A program made the translations under genes and the position numbers. Source: a virus. Taken from it: DNA of 64,000 nucleotides. The stretch spans positions 1 to 64,000 of the IMG/VR virus record IMGVR_UViG_3300042884_001034; one strand, 5' to 3'. Numbering within the stretch: position 1 is the first letter of the stretch; each line of letters begins with the position of its first letter. The notes under the pieces were generated by a model. That model was not told the origin of the DNA and ran no database searches. It saw only the letters and a program-made list of their open reading frames with translations. Positions 15,281-23,806 of this stretch are shown one piece after another.

Positions 15281-16150
15281 ATGAGTACAATTGGCGGAAA
15301 AAAGAGAGAGCAACAAAATTTTGACAGTCCTATTAGAAAGATTGGCCTTGCAGAAATGAAAGTGATAGCTATTAATCCTGATGAGGAAGAGTATAAAGAA
15401 GTGTTAAAAATGGAGCTTAAAGAAGGAAGCAAAGCTACAGAATATTTAGGGGAAAGTCAGGATGGTAATAAAACTCTAAGAGTTGATTTTTGGATGGAAG
15501 AAGTGAAAAGCAAGGATAAATTTAAGGTGACTTTCTTCTTAGAAAATAAAATGAGATGGAATAAAGACAACACTAAACAACAATATATTAATAATTTAGG
15601 GTCTTGTTCTTGGGCTGAAGATGAAAATGAATTACAAGATTGGTTTAAAAAGAGAGAGTATAGGGCAGCTTATATAGGAGAAGAAGATCTTTACAACTTC
15701 TTACGCACTTGGTTAGGAAATTTAGACTATAAAGATGCAGAAACCACTTTACAAATTGAGTGGGCTAAGCTTATGAAAGGTAATGTTAAAGACCTTAAAG
15801 CACAAATTGATGGAGAATATGCTACAAGTTTCTTAGCTCTATTAACTATCAAAACTGTAGAAAAAGAAGGAGAAACTAAAGAATATCAATCTGTATATAA
15901 CAGAGCTTTTCTTCCAGCTTATTTATTAAAGCAATTTAGACTTATAGACTATAACAATTCTGATGTTCAACGTAGTTTAAAATCAAAGCTTTCTAAAGAA
16001 TTAAAACCTGCAGAAAGATTTGTTGTTAATGTTACAGGAGAATATGGTTGTAAAGATTTTTATACATTTAAAGATGCAAAAGAATACAACGCTTCTGAAA
16101 ATTTAGTAGCATCAAATGATACTATTTCTGAAGATGATAGTGACTATTAA
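15281..16150 (+). CDS. Probable single-stranded DNA-binding protein (289 aa)
   Basis: The middle is beta-rich, and the last residues are acidic (SNDTISEDDSDY), the type of tail by which SSBs recruit partners. It directly follows the Sak4-like ATPase and is followed by a terminator, so the two form a short operon. The sequence does not show a classical bacterial SSB motif, so the assignment relies on gene order and the acidic tail. No zinc ligands of the T4 gp32 type are visible. Confidence 0.55.
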   Translation: MSTIGGKKREQQNFDSPIRKIGLAEMKVIAINPDEEEYKEVLKMELKEGSKATEYLGESQDGNKTLRVDFWMEEVKSKDKFKVTFFLENKMRWNKDNTKQQYINNLGSCSWAEDENELQDWFKKREYRAAYIGEEDLYNFLRTWLGNLDYKDAETTLQIEWAKLMKGNVKDLKAQIDGEYATSFLALLTIKTVEKEGETKEYQSVYNRAFLPAYLLKQFRLIDYNNSDVQRSLKSKLSKELKPAERFVVNVTGEYGCKDFYTFKDAKEYNASENLVASNDTISEDDSDY

Positions 16151-16173
16151 TCCCCCTGTTTTTTGATTTAGAT

Positions 16174-16206
16174 AAAAGCCTCAATAGAAATATTGGGGCT
16201 TTTTTA
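16174..16206 (+). terminator. Intrinsic terminator
   Basis: AAAAGCCTCAATA pairs with TATTGGGGCTTTT across GAAA, followed by TTTTATT. It ends the ATPase/SSB unit. Confidence 0.85.
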
Positions 16207-16219
16207 TTAAGTTTGTAGT

Positions 16220-17224
16220 ATGATACATGGAAGAAAAAAATTAAAATTAACCCCAGAAACAGTGTTATCTAAAATCACTCCATATGATATATTTATGTAT
16301 TATATGCCTAGTAAGAATTGGAAATTAAATAGTGTCACTTATTCCCCTTTTAGACAAGAAAATCATCCTTCTTTTTTAATAGGAAATAAGAATGGAGATC
16401 TTTCTTTTATAGACTTTGCAGATACAGGTAAAAGAGGTGATTGTTTCCAATTTGTGAAGCTTATGTACAATCTGTTTTCTATAGATGAGGTGTTAAAAAT
16501 GATAGATAAAGATTTTTCTTTGGGAATATCAACAGGAACCTTTTCAGAAGACTATAAGAAAATAACTTCCCAATATAAACAACCAGAAGAATTAGGTAAA
16601 AGGTATTCTTTAATACAAGTGATTACTGGAAAGTTTACAAAAGAAGAACTGGCATACTGGAATCAATATCACCAGGATATACAAGATCTTAGAGATAATA
16701 ACATTTATTCTGTTAAAAAAGTGTATTTAAACAAACAATTGTTCTATTTAGACGATAACCAACTAAGATTTGGTTATTATTATGACGGAAATTGGAAAAT
16801 ATATTCACCTTTTGCAGATAAAAAGAAAAAATGGGTGCCCAATAATGTACCTATTAATACATTAGAAGGAAAAGATAATATCAAAGATTGTGATGTGGCT
16901 CTAATTTCTAAGAGTAAAAAAGATCTCATGGTGTTAAAAAAAGTGTTTCCTTGCGTATGCGCTGTTCAAAATGAAGGAATTGCTTGTTTTTCTGAGGAAA
17001 ATGTACAGTTTTTAAAAGATAATTCTAATAAACAGATTTTGTCTTTTGATAGTGACATTACAGGTGTAACAAACAGTCAACAGATAACAAAATTATTTGA
17101 TTTTGACTATTGTAATGTTCCTAAGGAATATTTAAAAGAAGGTATTAAAGATTTCGCAGATCTTGGAAAAATACACGGATTAAAAACAATTGAAAATTAT
17201 TTAAAACAAAAACAATTATTATGA
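16220..17224 (+). CDS. DnaG-like primase without zinc cysteines (334 aa)
   Basis: The N-terminal 100 residues follow the DnaG zinc-binding domain pattern (TYSPFRQENHPSFLIG, FIDFADTGKRGDCFQFVKLM, SIDEVLKMID), but the usual CHC2 metal ligands are absent. The Toprim-like segment in the last third shows CDVALISKSKKDL, ILSFDSDITGV near residue 272 (the DxD) and IKDFADLG (the trailing acidic motif). It would make RNA primers beside the DnaB-like helicase. The loss of zinc ligands suggests a diverged template-binding domain. It overlaps the next gene by 4 bases. Confidence 0.72.
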   Translation: MIHGRKKLKLTPETVLSKITPYDIFMYYMPSKNWKLNSVTYSPFRQENHPSFLIGNKNGDLSFIDFADTGKRGDCFQFVKLMYNLFSIDEVLKMIDKDFSLGISTGTFSEDYKKITSQYKQPEELGKRYSLIQVITGKFTKEELAYWNQYHQDIQDLRDNNIYSVKKVYLNKQLFYLDDNQLRFGYYYDGNWKIYSPFADKKKKWVPNNVPINTLEGKDNIKDCDVALISKSKKDLMVLKKVFPCVCAVQNEGIACFSEENVQFLKDNSNKQILSFDSDITGVTNSQQITKLFDFDYCNVPKEYLKEGIKDFADLGKIHGLKTIENYLKQKQLL

Positions 17225-17397
17225 AAAATGAAATGAGAAAATGGGCAATGGATAGAATAAAAGAACACCCACAATACAACCAAGAGATTACAGATTTATG
17301 GAATTTATGTATGAGTGAGATTGAAGAAGGAGGATCTGAATCCCACGAATTAGAGTTATTTAGAAACGATGTTGAAGAACTAATAAAACAAAATTAA
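17221..17397 (+). CDS. Hypothetical protein (58 aa)
   Basis: A short gene whose ATG overlaps the primase stop (ATGA). Helical and acidic: MKNEMRKWAMDRIKEH, then LWNLCMSEIEEGGSESHELE. Function unknown; its position suggests a primase or UDG-neighbour accessory. Confidence 0.45.
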   Translation: MKNEMRKWAMDRIKEHPQYNQEITDLWNLCMSEIEEGGSESHELELFRNDVEELIKQN

Positions 17398-17398
17398 T

Positions 17399-17602
17399 AT
17401 GACACAGAAGCAATTAGTAGAAACAATTCAAGAAAATATTGAGTGGTTAAGTACAACAGAAGGAAATGAGGTAGAATGTATAGGAATAGAGAATTTAGAA
17501 AGTATTTTAAGTAAGTATTTAGGAAAAAAGGTGCGTATTAGTTTAGACGCAGAAACAATTGTAGAAAAGGAAAGTAGATTTAAACAATTAGAATTATTTT
17601 AA
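17399..17602 (+). CDS. Hypothetical protein (67 aa)
   Basis: Not recognised. An amphipathic helix (QKQLVETIQENIEWL), then VECIGIENLESILSKYLGKK, ending ESRFKQLELF. It is just 2 bases before the UDG-like gene. The last residues (FKQLELF) resemble a clamp-binding peptide of the QLxLF type, which is a tentative idea only. Confidence 0.45.
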   Translation: MTQKQLVETIQENIEWLSTTEGNEVECIGIENLESILSKYLGKKVRISLDAETIVEKESRFKQLELF

Positions 17603-17603
17603 T

Positions 17604-18320
17604 ATGGAATGGAGTAAATTTTCACATCATTTTCATCCCTCTTGGGAGCATAAAATCAGACCATTTATAGAGAGTGAGGAATGTAACAACATATATAAAT
17701 TTTTAAAATCTGAGTCACAAAAAGGAAAAAAATTAGCTCCTATTTCTACAGATACATATAAAGTTTTTCAACTAACACCTTTAAATGAGGTGGTAGCTAT
17801 AGTGCTTGGTATGTGTCCCTACCACACTACTAAAAATAATATGATAGTGGCAGATGGACTTGCTTTAGGATGTTCTAATACAAAAGAATTACAACCTTCT
17901 TTGGAGCAATTTTATAATGCCATTGAAAAGGATGTTTATGGAGGAATGTGTTTAGAGGGGTTTAAATCTTTCGATGTTTCCTTTCTATCCAAACAAGGAG
18001 TGTTAATGTTAAATGCTGCTTTAACTACAGAAATAGGAAAAGCTGGGGCACATATGGATATTTGGACTCCTTTCACTACATATTTATTTAAAAATATATT
18101 TAATTATATGGATGTGCCTATAATAATGTTAGGTAAAGAAGCTCAAAAATATGGACAATACATCACTAACCAGGAGATGTTATTTCCACTATCTCATCCA
18201 GCTTCAGCATCCTATAAAAAAACAGATTGGGATTCAGAAGGAGTTTTTAAAAAAGTGACAGAAATAGTTAAAAATACAAATGGAAACAACCTCGATTGGT
18301 GGGAAATGTGTCCATTTTAA
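17604..18320 (+). CDS. ung: Uracil-DNA glycosylase-fold protein with altered catalytic motif
   Basis: The fold markers of family 1 UDG are present: VVAIVLGMCPYH at residues 63-74, VLMLNAALTTEIG, and LSHPASAS near residue 197, matching GQDPYH, LLLNxxLT and HPSP. In the first motif the catalytic aspartate is a cysteine: GMCPYH (C71), read from TGT at 17814-17816. The histidine of the last motif is present. The protein (238 aa) has the normal length. It may repair uracil by a changed mechanism, or it may have lost activity and serve as a uracil- or DNA-binding protein. It is encoded in the replication block with dUTPase and ThyX elsewhere. Confidence 0.75.
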   Translation: MEWSKFSHHFHPSWEHKIRPFIESEECNNIYKFLKSESQKGKKLAPISTDTYKVFQLTPLNEVVAIVLGMCPYHTTKNNMIVADGLALGCSNTKELQPSLEQFYNAIEKDVYGGMCLEGFKSFDVSFLSKQGVLMLNAALTTEIGKAGAHMDIWTPFTTYLFKNIFNYMDVPIIMLGKEAQKYGQYITNQEMLFPLSHPASASYKKTDWDSEGVFKKVTEIVKNTNGNNLDWWEMCPF

Positions 18321-18332
18321 AAATCAAAAATT

Positions 18333-18659
18333 ATGGAATTACAAATAATAGAAGTGAAAGACTTAGAAGTGGGAGATGAAATAATCATCTCTTGCCAGTC
18401 TTATTTTAAGTATTTAAAAATACTTAGAAAACCTACTTTAAGTGGAAAAACCCACTGGAGTAGAGGAGTTCCTTTGTATAAAGCTGTAAAATGCTCTACA
18501 CGTAGAGAAGAAAAAGATATAACTTGGAGAACACATCTTGGTCAAACAATCACTCGAACAGAGAGAACCTGGGGATTTGGCCCAGAAAATCATAACTATA
18601 CCCAGTATATAGATTTAGAATACAGACAAATGATATTAATAAAGAAAAACACACAATAA
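18333..18659 (+). CDS. Hypothetical protein (108 aa)
   Basis: Not recognised. It starts MELQIIEVKDLEVGDEIIIS, a small beta-barrel-like opening, then is basic (RKPTLSGKTHWSRGVP, CSTRREEKD). It lies between the UDG-like gene and the rIIA-like gene and is translationally close to both. Confidence 0.5.
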   Translation: MELQIIEVKDLEVGDEIIISCQSYFKYLKILRKPTLSGKTHWSRGVPLYKAVKCSTRREEKDITWRTHLGQTITRTERTWGFGPENHNYTQYIDLEYRQMILIKKNTQ

Positions 18660-18662
18660 AAC

Positions 18663-20960
18663 ATGATACTAGAAAAACAAACAGACGCAACAATCCTATC
18701 AGAAGGAAATTCTCAAGATTCAATTGGGATGAGCCTAGACTTAGATTCTGCACAAATGTTGATGCAGATGTTAAGTAAGAATTTATATTCAGATGGTATA
18801 GGAAGTACAATTAGAGAAACAGCCAGTAATGCATTAGATTCACATAGAAGAGCTGGTATTGATAAACCAATTGTTGTTAGCTTTAAACAAAATAATCAAG
18901 GAAATTATGAATTCTCTGTAGAAGATTTTGGTGCAGGCCTAGATGATGATGATGTTAAAAACATTATTAGTAAATATGGTAAATCCACTAAAAGAACACA
19001 AGCTAATGAATTGGGAATGTTCGGATTGGGCTTTAAGAGTCCTTTAGCTTATTCTTCTTCATTTTATTTTGTTTGTAGGAAGAACGGAGTGGAAAGAAAA
19101 TATATGATGTATGAAGGAGAAGAAATTAACACTATAGATCTTCTTTATGAAACTCCTACAGAAGAATGTAATGGTGTAAAAGTGATTGTTCCTGTTAATT
19201 ATAGAGACAGACATGATTTTGTAACGAAAATTAAAGAACAATTGGCTTATTTTGAAAATGTTTATTTTAATGTAGACGGGATTTCTAACGATTTCACTAT
19301 ATTTAGAGGGGAACATTTTCAATTTTCTGAACTTTGTACAGATAAAAAACTCCATATTTGCTTAGACAATGTCTACTACCCAGTTGATTTTTCAAAACTT
19401 GGAATAGAGTCTATTTGGTTCCCTGTTGCATTGAGATTTGGTCTTTCTGATGGAATATTTCCTATTCCTAATAGAGAGGCTATAAAAATGACAAAAGAGG
19501 CTAAAGAAGCTATTTTAAATAAAATAACACTTGTAGCAGACTATTTTGTTAGCAAATATAATCAAAACATTGAGGATGGGGATGATATTAGAGCTGTTTT
19601 TAATTATTTTGATTCTAATTATAGGTATGTAAAAGGATTCAAAGAAGGAAACAGTCTGGATATTAAAGACCTAAAAATGTTTTCAAACATTTCTCTTAAA
19701 GCTCCTAAATTAAAGAATATAAATTTATTAGATTTACGAGATTTATATCATAATAGAACTCATTTAACATCAGAATATGAGAAAAAATATCAACTATCTA
19801 GAGGAGTATTTAGAGAGTGTAAGAGGTATTGGGATATGAATTTTAACTATTCAGATTTCTTATATAAAAAATGTTTCTTCTTTTCAGACAGAATAAGTGG
19901 TGTTAAAAAGGACTATTTAAAAGCTACATTTAAAGGAGCAGAACTCTTCTTTATAAAGAAAGTGGGAAGCTATCAGCTTGGTAAAATGAATAGAGCTAAT
20001 GACTATAGCAAATATTATATAGATCTTTTAACATTAAGAAAACATCCAAAATCTGAATGGAGAGCACGCATCAAAGAATTTCAATATATCATGTCCCTCA
20101 TCACTGCAAATGTGGTAGATCTAGATGCTTTTGAAATTCCACAAGACTGGCTAGACAATCGTAAAAAAGAAAAAGATGCTTTAAAAATAAAAATTCCTTC
20201 TTTAGGAAGAAAAACTCGCTTAGAAGGAGAAATTGTTGGTAAAAGGGCAGAAAAACTAGAAAGATTTGTTAATGGTAAGAATTCTAAATTGGTCCCAATA
20301 ACATACAAATTAGAAAATTTGCATAAGCAAAAAGGAATGATTGTTTATGGAAATAATCAAGATGCTGAGAAAATAGATAAATTATATTCTGTTTTTCCAA
20401 AAAAAGTGTCTTTTGTAGTGTTTTCTGATAGAGAACTTAAGCTTTTGGAAAATGTGAACATACATAATTTAATACCATTAAACAAGTTTATGGAAGGGAA
20501 AAATAAACCATTTAAAAGAATTGTAACAGCTTATTTAATTAATAGTTTTATTAGTGAGAATAGAAGTATTTTCAGTAAAAAACAAAGACTTGAGGATGTT
20601 TCTATAGATCTTTATTCTAAAGTGAGAATGCTAGAAGATTACAAAGATAAACATTTTCAAAGAGGGTCAGATGAAATATACAAAGCTATGTTTGAAGTGG
20701 CTATACAAAATAATTTATTTGATACAGAAGTGTTTGTTATTTACAAAGAAGTAAAAGCTGTTTTTGCAAAACTTCCTTTCTTAAAGCCTCTATTTATTGA
20801 AATGAGTGGGTATTCTAATCAAGAGGGGATGCATTTAGTTTTATGCGATCTTTTCAAATATTACAAACAAAAAATAGATTGGAAAAACTACAAATTAGTG
20901 TTAAATGAAGAACCTACAGACCTTACAGAGACAATTGTAGAAGATTTAGTGGAAAATTAA
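18663..20960 (+). CDS. rIIA-like GHKL ATPase (765 aa)
   Basis: The N-terminal part has the GHKL (HSP90/histidine kinase-type) ATP-binding motifs: N box at residues 50-59 (IRETASNALD), G1 at 88-92 (DFGAG) and G2 at 118-127 (GMFGLGFKSP). This layout, a long C-terminal helical part and an rIIB-like gene next to it match T4 rIIA-type proteins, whose members affect lysis timing and exclusion by prophages; the biochemical function is unknown. It is followed by a terminator. Confidence 0.82.
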   Translation: MILEKQTDATILSEGNSQDSIGMSLDLDSAQMLMQMLSKNLYSDGIGSTIRETASNALDSHRRAGIDKPIVVSFKQNNQGNYEFSVEDFGAGLDDDDVKNIISKYGKSTKRTQANELGMFGLGFKSPLAYSSSFYFVCRKNGVERKYMMYEGEEINTIDLLYETPTEECNGVKVIVPVNYRDRHDFVTKIKEQLAYFENVYFNVDGISNDFTIFRGEHFQFSELCTDKKLHICLDNVYYPVDFSKLGIESIWFPVALRFGLSDGIFPIPNREAIKMTKEAKEAILNKITLVADYFVSKYNQNIEDGDDIRAVFNYFDSNYRYVKGFKEGNSLDIKDLKMFSNISLKAPKLKNINLLDLRDLYHNRTHLTSEYEKKYQLSRGVFRECKRYWDMNFNYSDFLYKKCFFFSDRISGVKKDYLKATFKGAELFFIKKVGSYQLGKMNRANDYSKYYIDLLTLRKHPKSEWRARIKEFQYIMSLITANVVDLDAFEIPQDWLDNRKKEKDALKIKIPSLGRKTRLEGEIVGKRAEKLERFVNGKNSKLVPITYKLENLHKQKGMIVYGNNQDAEKIDKLYSVFPKKVSFVVFSDRELKLLENVNIHNLIPLNKFMEGKNKPFKRIVTAYLINSFISENRSIFSKKQRLEDVSIDLYSKVRMLEDYKDKHFQRGSDEIYKAMFEVAIQNNLFDTEVFVIYKEVKAVFAKLPFLKPLFIEMSGYSNQEGMHLVLCDLFKYYKQKIDWKNYKLVLNEEPTDLTETIVEDLVEN

Positions 20961-20966
20961 ATAATA

Positions 20967-20992
20967 AAAGGGGGATAAATTTCCCCCTTTTA
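20967..20992 (+). terminator. Intrinsic terminator
   Basis: AAAGGGGGA pairs with TCCCCCTTT across a short loop, directly after the rIIA-like gene, with a T-run at the end. Confidence 0.8.
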
Positions 20993-21002
20993 ATGTATAT
21001 TT

Positions 21003-21233
21003 ATGATTACAAATTTAGAGCTTTTTAAACATGTAATATATTATATGTTAGGCAATATGCCTGAGTTAGAGATGGAAGATTTTAAAATAATGTGGCAGGC
21101 TCTAGCACATAAATGGAATATCTACATTCCTGAAGAAAAATGGAATGATTTTTTAGAGAAAATTAATAATAGTGAAATTTATAATAATTATGTAAATTTT
21201 ACTGAAATTTTTAACAATTATTTTTACAATTAA
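21003..21233 (+). CDS. Hypothetical protein (76 aa)
   Basis: Not recognised. Helical, acidic (MPELEMEDFKIMWQALAHKW), with an asparagine-rich end (NNYVNFTEIFNNYFYN). It separates the rIIA-like and rIIB-like genes. Confidence 0.45.
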   Translation: MITNLELFKHVIYYMLGNMPELEMEDFKIMWQALAHKWNIYIPEEKWNDFLEKINNSEIYNNYVNFTEIFNNYFYN

Positions 21234-21245
21234 AAAACAAAAAAC

Positions 21246-22772
21246 ATGGGACTATTTAGTTTAGACTGGTTTAAAAGCGAAAAAACAAAACAATTAGAAG
21301 CGTTAAAATTAGAAGAGCAAAAAATTAAAAATTTATTATTTACAAAGCTTTTTACAGAAGACGAGGAACCACAATCTGTTGTAAAACCCTATTTGAATGT
21401 AAAGTTAGTGAATAGTGTACTTACAGTGGTGTTAAATGATGGTGCTATTTTAAGCAAACCAAATGCTACACAAGAAGATTTTAATAAAGTGAGAATTGTT
21501 TCTAGTGAAGAAGAAATACTACTTATTATGGGTAGCGAAGAATCATTAACTGAGAAGAGACAAAAAGAAGCAGAAATTACTAAAATGCGGGCTATTCAAA
21601 AAGGATTTTCTCTTCTTTATAAAACTAATGATTTTGATATAGTGGAGAATACAGTGTATTTAAAAGGAATCCACAGAAGTCTTCCTCAATTATTAGTGGA
21701 GAAATTTGCAGAAATAATAAACACTCAGCTGTATTATACAGGATTTGGTGATCTTCAAAAAGATTTAAGTAGTAATGAAGAATATCAATCTTTAAAGCGT
21801 TTCTTTATGTGGTGTTGCTTAAATCCAAGAGTGGAAGTGGCTAACGAACTTTATAGATTTTTGACAGAAAATAGCTTTAGAATTACAAAACAAGGGTTTT
21901 TTGTGGCTCTTAGGAATGTAGTGACGTTGCACGGAAGTAATCAACTTGTTCATTTTGTAAGCAACACTTATAATAAAGTGAAGGCTGTTTGGAAGAAAAA
22001 TCCAAATGATTATACAGTGTTTTTAGAAAATGAAGAATATAAATTAGTACATAAAGACCAGCTTTATAAAAAGGTGAGATATACAACTACAGAATGTCCT
22101 TATTGTGACGGTAGTGGTATAGAATATTCAGATTTTGATGATAATGATGAAGACTGCTCACATTGCGGAGGAACAGGAGAGGCAGAAGAATACACTTACG
22201 AAACTAATGAATCTGTATTTCATGGAGAAAGAATTGGTATTTTAACTGATTTATATCTAGATCTTCCTAATATACATGAGAATAGATTTACAGATGATTG
22301 GACCAAAACATTTGATATTCGTATTGGTAGAACAGTGAGTATGCCTATGGAAGAGTGTAACTGGAGTACACAAGATTGTGCTGCTGCTGGACTACATTTT
22401 ACCAGTGATCAGATTCATTATGTAGGATGTGGAGATACAAGTGTTCTTGTTCTTATCAATCCTATGAAAGTTGTAGGTATTGGTCAGCATAAAGGTAGAT
22501 GTTATGAATATCTCCCAATTATGACTGTTCCTCGTGAAGAAGCAACAAAAATCCTACATGACGTGGATTTTGATACATTGGAATTAGATGAAGATTATGC
22601 AATTCGTGAGTTAGAAAACTTAGCTGATAAAGCAAAAGAGGGTTTTGTGGCAGAAACAAAAAAGTATAATTTTAATATTCCTAGTATTTCTTCTGCAGAA
22701 ATAGACAATATTGTTCTTTCTTTGGACGGTATGAAGGATGAAATTTCTAAAAGAATTTCTATAGTTCAATAA
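21246..22772 (+). CDS. rIIB-like protein with DnaJ-type zinc motif (508 aa)
   Basis: The middle matches the rIIB pattern: RFFMWCCLNPRVEVANELYR, then FRITKQGFFVALRNVV and later AAGLHFTSDQIHYVG with LVLINPMKVVGI. A pair of CxxCxGxG motifs (CPYCDGSG near residue 284 and CSHCGGTG near 304) would bind one zinc, as in DnaJ. T4 rIIB is a DNA/membrane-associated partner of rIIA, so a joint role in phage-exclusion or membrane function is likely. The start MGLFSLDWFK is the one in frame with a close gap to its neighbour. Confidence 0.78.
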   Translation: MGLFSLDWFKSEKTKQLEALKLEEQKIKNLLFTKLFTEDEEPQSVVKPYLNVKLVNSVLTVVLNDGAILSKPNATQEDFNKVRIVSSEEEILLIMGSEESLTEKRQKEAEITKMRAIQKGFSLLYKTNDFDIVENTVYLKGIHRSLPQLLVEKFAEIINTQLYYTGFGDLQKDLSSNEEYQSLKRFFMWCCLNPRVEVANELYRFLTENSFRITKQGFFVALRNVVTLHGSNQLVHFVSNTYNKVKAVWKKNPNDYTVFLENEEYKLVHKDQLYKKVRYTTTECPYCDGSGIEYSDFDDNDEDCSHCGGTGEAEEYTYETNESVFHGERIGILTDLYLDLPNIHENRFTDDWTKTFDIRIGRTVSMPMEECNWSTQDCAAAGLHFTSDQIHYVGCGDTSVLVLINPMKVVGIGQHKGRCYEYLPIMTVPREEATKILHDVDFDTLELDEDYAIRELENLADKAKEGFVAETKKYNFNIPSISSAEIDNIVLSLDGMKDEISKRISIVQ

Positions 22773-22784
22773 CCCCTTTTAAAA

Positions 22785-22818
22785 TTGTAGCCTGAATGTA
22801 CAAAATTTAGTATATTTG
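22785..22818 (+). promoter_or_regulatory. Promoter before the HNH gene
   Basis: TTG at 22785-22787, a 23-base spacer (long), and TATATTTG at 22811-22818. The -7 box lies between the two arms of a hairpin described separately. The start of transcription would be about 13 bases before the HNH ATG. Confidence 0.5.
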
Positions 22819-22832
22819 GGCTACATATTTTT
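22787..22832 (+). terminator. Hairpin with T-run enclosing the promoter
   Basis: GTAGCC at 22787-22792 pairs with GGCTAC at 22819-22824, followed by ATATTTTTT. It may terminate the rIIB-like transcript while the -7 box in the loop starts the HNH transcript. Stem is only 6 bases with a 26-base loop, so moderate evidence. Confidence 0.4.
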
Positions 22833-22837
22833 TATAT

Positions 22838-23224
22838 ATGGCAAAGAAAAAAGCGGTTAAAAAATTATTAGAAAAACCAAGGTGTGATGGTACTATGACT
22901 GAAAGTGCTTTCTGGAGCTTTATAAGAAGTGCTCTTAGAAATAAATCTAGATGGTGGAAACCAATAACAACATGTAAACAAAAATCAAAAAGAGCCTATA
23001 AAGGTCCAAATAAAAGACAAAAATTTGAATATCAGTGTAATGAGTGTAAGGAATGGTTTGCGGATAAAAATATCCAAGTGGACCATAAAATCCCTGCAGG
23101 CTCATTAAACTGTGCTCAAGATCTTCCAGGATTTGTAGAAAGACTCTTTTGTGAAGTGGATGGTTTACAAATTTTGTGCTCCACCTGTCATAACATTAAA
23201 ACACAAAAAGAAAAAAAGAAGTAA
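22838..23224 (+). CDS. HNH endonuclease (128 aa)
   Basis: A basic protein whose C-terminal half has the HNH fold: CNECKEWF near residue 67, VDHKIPAGSLNC near 82, and CSTCHNIK near 115, giving two CxxC pairs and a central DH. It stands alone downstream of its own promoter, between the rIIB-like gene and unrelated small genes. Such free-standing HNH genes are usually mobile homing endonucleases, but some have roles in packaging; its position favours homing. Confidence 0.8.
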   Translation: MAKKKAVKKLLEKPRCDGTMTESAFWSFIRSALRNKSRWWKPITTCKQKSKRAYKGPNKRQKFEYQCNECKEWFADKNIQVDHKIPAGSLNCAQDLPGFVERLFCEVDGLQILCSTCHNIKTQKEKKK

Positions 23225-23229
23225 TTATA

Positions 23230-23595
23230 ATGACAACTTACATGAATTCCACGATAAGCTTTCAAACAGACTCTTTAACTTATGAATTAAGTGCAGGGTT
23301 TGATTTTGATAAAAATGCATATTATATGCCTAGTCTTTCTTTTATAAAAAATGAAGGACATATTAAAAATGAAGTGTATATAGCTTTTTGGGATAATGAG
23401 GCTTATTTAATTAAGACATTATATGAAAAAGTGTTAATACCTTGGAATAAACATAAAGCTATTTCTAATGAAGAAGCGTTTGAAGATCTTCTTAAAATAG
23501 AAGGATGCACTTTAGCAGATTTTGTATCACTGGAAAAATTAATTAAATTAGCAATAGATAAAGGATTTTTTTATGAATATTATAATAGAAATTGA
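23230..23595 (+). CDS. Hypothetical protein (121 aa)
   Basis: Not recognised. Alternating strand and helix: SFQTDSLTYELSAGFDFDKN, EVYIAFWDNEAYLIKTLYEK and a helical end. It overlaps the next gene by 23 bases. Confidence 0.5.
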   Translation: MTTYMNSTISFQTDSLTYELSAGFDFDKNAYYMPSLSFIKNEGHIKNEVYIAFWDNEAYLIKTLYEKVLIPWNKHKAISNEEAFEDLLKIEGCTLADFVSLEKLIKLAIDKGFFYEYYNRN

Positions 23596-23806
23596 CAAAG
23601 AGCCTTCTTTTACAGAAGTATGGTATGAGGGTTCTGTATTTTATGGGGAAGATGAACACAAGTTTTGGCTAGTGTATCCGCAGAACAAAGACAGAAATGA
23701 GCAAGATTATGAAATAGAGGTGCGTTGGTTTTTTGCTAAAGTTCCTAGAGAAATTAGAGCAATGAGAGATCAAATTATTGAAGCATTTAAACAAACATTA
23801 AAATGA
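23573..23806 (+). CDS. Hypothetical protein (77 aa)
   Basis: Not recognised. A beta-rich start (MNIIIEIDKEPSFTEVWYEG), then EIEVRWFFAKVPREIRAMRD. It overlaps the previous gene by 23 bases and the exonuclease-like gene by 4 bases. Confidence 0.5.
   Translation: MNIIIEIDKEPSFTEVWYEGSVFYGEDEHKFWLVYPQNKDRNEQDYEIEVRWFFAKVPREIRAMRDQIIEAFKQTLK

Noticed and set aside
16208-16215. TAAGTTTG as a promoter before the primase gene
   Set aside because: No TTG lies at the right spacing, and the start of transcription would fall at or after the ATG.
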